From Rubrivivax sp. (lineage in GTDB: Bacteria; Pseudomonadota; Gammaproteobacteria; Burkholderiales; Burkholderiaceae_C), in NCBI GenBank assembly GCA_021298085.1, contig JAJTDE010000023.1, positions 1-41,244 of the forward strand: a DNA stretch of 41,244 nt, read 5' to 3'. The translations under genes and the position numbers were made by a program. This document shows positions 40,428 to 41,244 of this stretch, in pieces. The first letter of the stretch is position 1. Every line of letters starts with the position of its first letter. A model generated the notes under the pieces. The model was not told where the DNA came from. It made no database searches and worked only from the letters and a program-made list of their open reading frames with translations.

Positions 40428-41041
40428 GATGCGGCTCCCGGCGTCGCCGCCTTGGGTGCTGCGATGTTCGACACGTCTTCGGCGTGCACCATCTCCTTGA
40501 GCTTTTCCACGTCAACTTCTTCCACGTCGGCCTCGCGTGACGGCCACTCGCCGGTCTGCAGGCACTGGATGCAGCGCACGATTTCCACCAGGCCCTGCAT
40601 CAACAGCATGAAGCCGGCCACAGGAATCACAAACTTGAACGGGTACAGCGGCAGGGGCGTGGCCGAAAACGTACTCTCGCGGATGGCCAGCGACTCGTTG
40701 CCAAATGTCCAGCCAGCCCAGGTCAGCGCCACGATCCCCGGCAGGAAGAACAGGATGTAGAGACCCAGGTCCAGGGCAGCTTGTGTGCGTGGCTCAAAGA
40801 AGCCGTAGAGCACGTCACCGCGGACGTGGCCATTCTTGGCGAGTGTGTAGGCGCCAGCCATCATGAACAGCGTCCCGTACAGCATGATCTGGGCGTCCAG
40901 GGTCCAGTCGTGCGGGTTGTTCAGCACATAGCGCGAGAACACCTCCCAGGCGATCAGTGCCGTCAGCACGATGATCAGCCAGGCAAACAGGTGCCCCAGC
41001 GCCGTTGACGCGCGGTCCACCGCCATCAGCAAACGTTTCAT
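40424..41041 (-). CDS. TRAP transporter small permease (DctQ type)
   Basis: 205 residues with four membrane helices (LFAWLIIVLTALIAWEVFSRYV, IMLYGTLFMMAGAYTLA, LGLYILFFLPGIVALTWAGW, FVIPVAGFMLLMQGLVEIV). The family motif EVFSRYVLNNPHDW...NGHVRGDV is clear. A charged C-terminal tail follows. The stop overlaps the large-permease start (ATGA), so the two are translationally coupled. A terminator lies just upstream, between it and the binding-protein gene, and the start codon is about 40 nt beyond that hairpin's T-run. Confidence 0.9.
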   Translation of the reverse strand: MKRLLMAVDRASTALGHLFAWLIIVLTALIAWEVFSRYVLNNPHDWTLDAQIMLYGTLFMMAGAYTLAKNGHVRGDVLYGFFEPRTQAALDLGLYILFFLPGIVALTWAGWTFGNESLAIRESTFSATPLPLYPFKFVIPVAGFMLLMQGLVEIVRCIQCLQTGEWPSREADVEEVDVEKLKEMVHAEDVSNIAAPKAATPGAAS

Positions 41042-41081
41042 CTCATCCTCCCGGCATGACGATCGCCCGGGTTGCCATCAC

Positions 41082-41116
41082 AAAAAAAAGGGGCGGCCAC
41101 GGTGTGTGGCGCCCCC
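41082..41116 (-). terminator. Intrinsic terminator between TRAP binding-protein and permease genes
   Basis: On the leftward strand, GGGGGCGCCAC, a 5-nt loop, and GTGGCCGCCCC pair at nine of eleven positions, followed at once by eight T residues. This is the clearest Rho-independent terminator in the window. It is intra-operonic and would give more binding-protein than permease transcript. Confidence 0.8.
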
Positions 41117-41134
41117 TGCCCTGACGGAGGGCTG

Positions 41135-41244
41135 TCAGCCCTTGCGCGGTGCGCGGAAGTAGCGGTTCCAGGCCATCTTGAAGTCGACCATGTAGTCGTT
41201 CTGCCAGCCGCCGGCGCGTTCGGCAAAGCCGCGCTGGCTGTCCA
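41135..41244 (-). CDS. TRAP transporter substrate-binding protein (DctP type), C-terminal end only
   Basis: Only the last 36 codons are in the window, reading GFAERAGGWQNDYMVDFKMAW then NRYFRAPRKG and a TGA stop. It is assigned mainly by position: it is immediately upstream of the DctQ/DctM pair, where the periplasmic binding protein of a tripartite transporter belongs. The aromatic-rich tail is consistent. The start is outside the window. Confidence 0.7.
   Translation of the reverse strand, partial: DSQRGFAERAGGWQNDYMVDFKMAWNRYFRAPRKG

Overview
The window is a GC-rich (roughly two-thirds G+C by eye) chromosomal segment of a betaproteobacterium. The F1Fo ATP synthase order atpIBEFHAGDC followed by hemE and priA, TRAP transporter proteins and the general protein make-up all suggest Burkholderiales, probably the Rubrivivax/Leptothrix/Ideonella neighbourhood. 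That placement is inference from protein style, not from a marker search. I see no rRNA, tRNA, CRISPR array, transposase or phage gene.

Left part (1-7.8 kb): the start of a divergent DsbD-like gene, then a tight three-gene unit with overlapping stop/start codons. It encodes a 2019-residue lipoprotein joining a galactose-oxidase-like copper radical oxidase to discoidin, Ig/PKD, beta-propeller, di-heme cytochrome c peroxidase/MauG-like and two PA14 domains, then a mono-heme cytochrome c lipoprotein and a Sco-type copper chaperone. All recognisable copper and cofactor residues of galactose oxidase are present at matching spacing. I regard this as the most unusual system in the window.

7.9-15.4 kb: the complete ATP synthase operon, with a U-rich leader before atpE. 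15.5-18.1 kb: a leftward lemA/TPM-domain membrane operon and a small YkvA-type protein. 18.2-21.9 kb: hemE and priA, separated by an AT-richer gap with a perfect DnaA box, two one-mismatch boxes and an inverted repeat.

21.9-31.2 kb: an AEC-family permease, a decayed sppA remnant, a sterol-desaturase-family protein, a Rep-type helicase, a YhhN-family protein, and a DUF1800/DUF1501 exported pair. 31.2-38.2 kb, leftward: a LytS/LytTR-type two-component pair with an Ala/Glu/Arg-rich predicted coiled coil in the sensor, a small predicted outer-membrane protein, a receiver-only protein and a large MalT-like ATPase lacking an output domain. The ATPase start codon lies inside a perfect 13-bp inverted repeat.

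38.3-41.2 kb: a leftward TRAP transporter (end of the binding protein, small permease, large permease). An intrinsic terminator lies between the binding protein and the permeases. The large permease carries a degenerate LQEP repeat insert and is interrupted by two frame changes that look like short deletions. Together with the sppA remnant, these breaks mean that either genuine gene decay or assembly error affects this part of the sequence.
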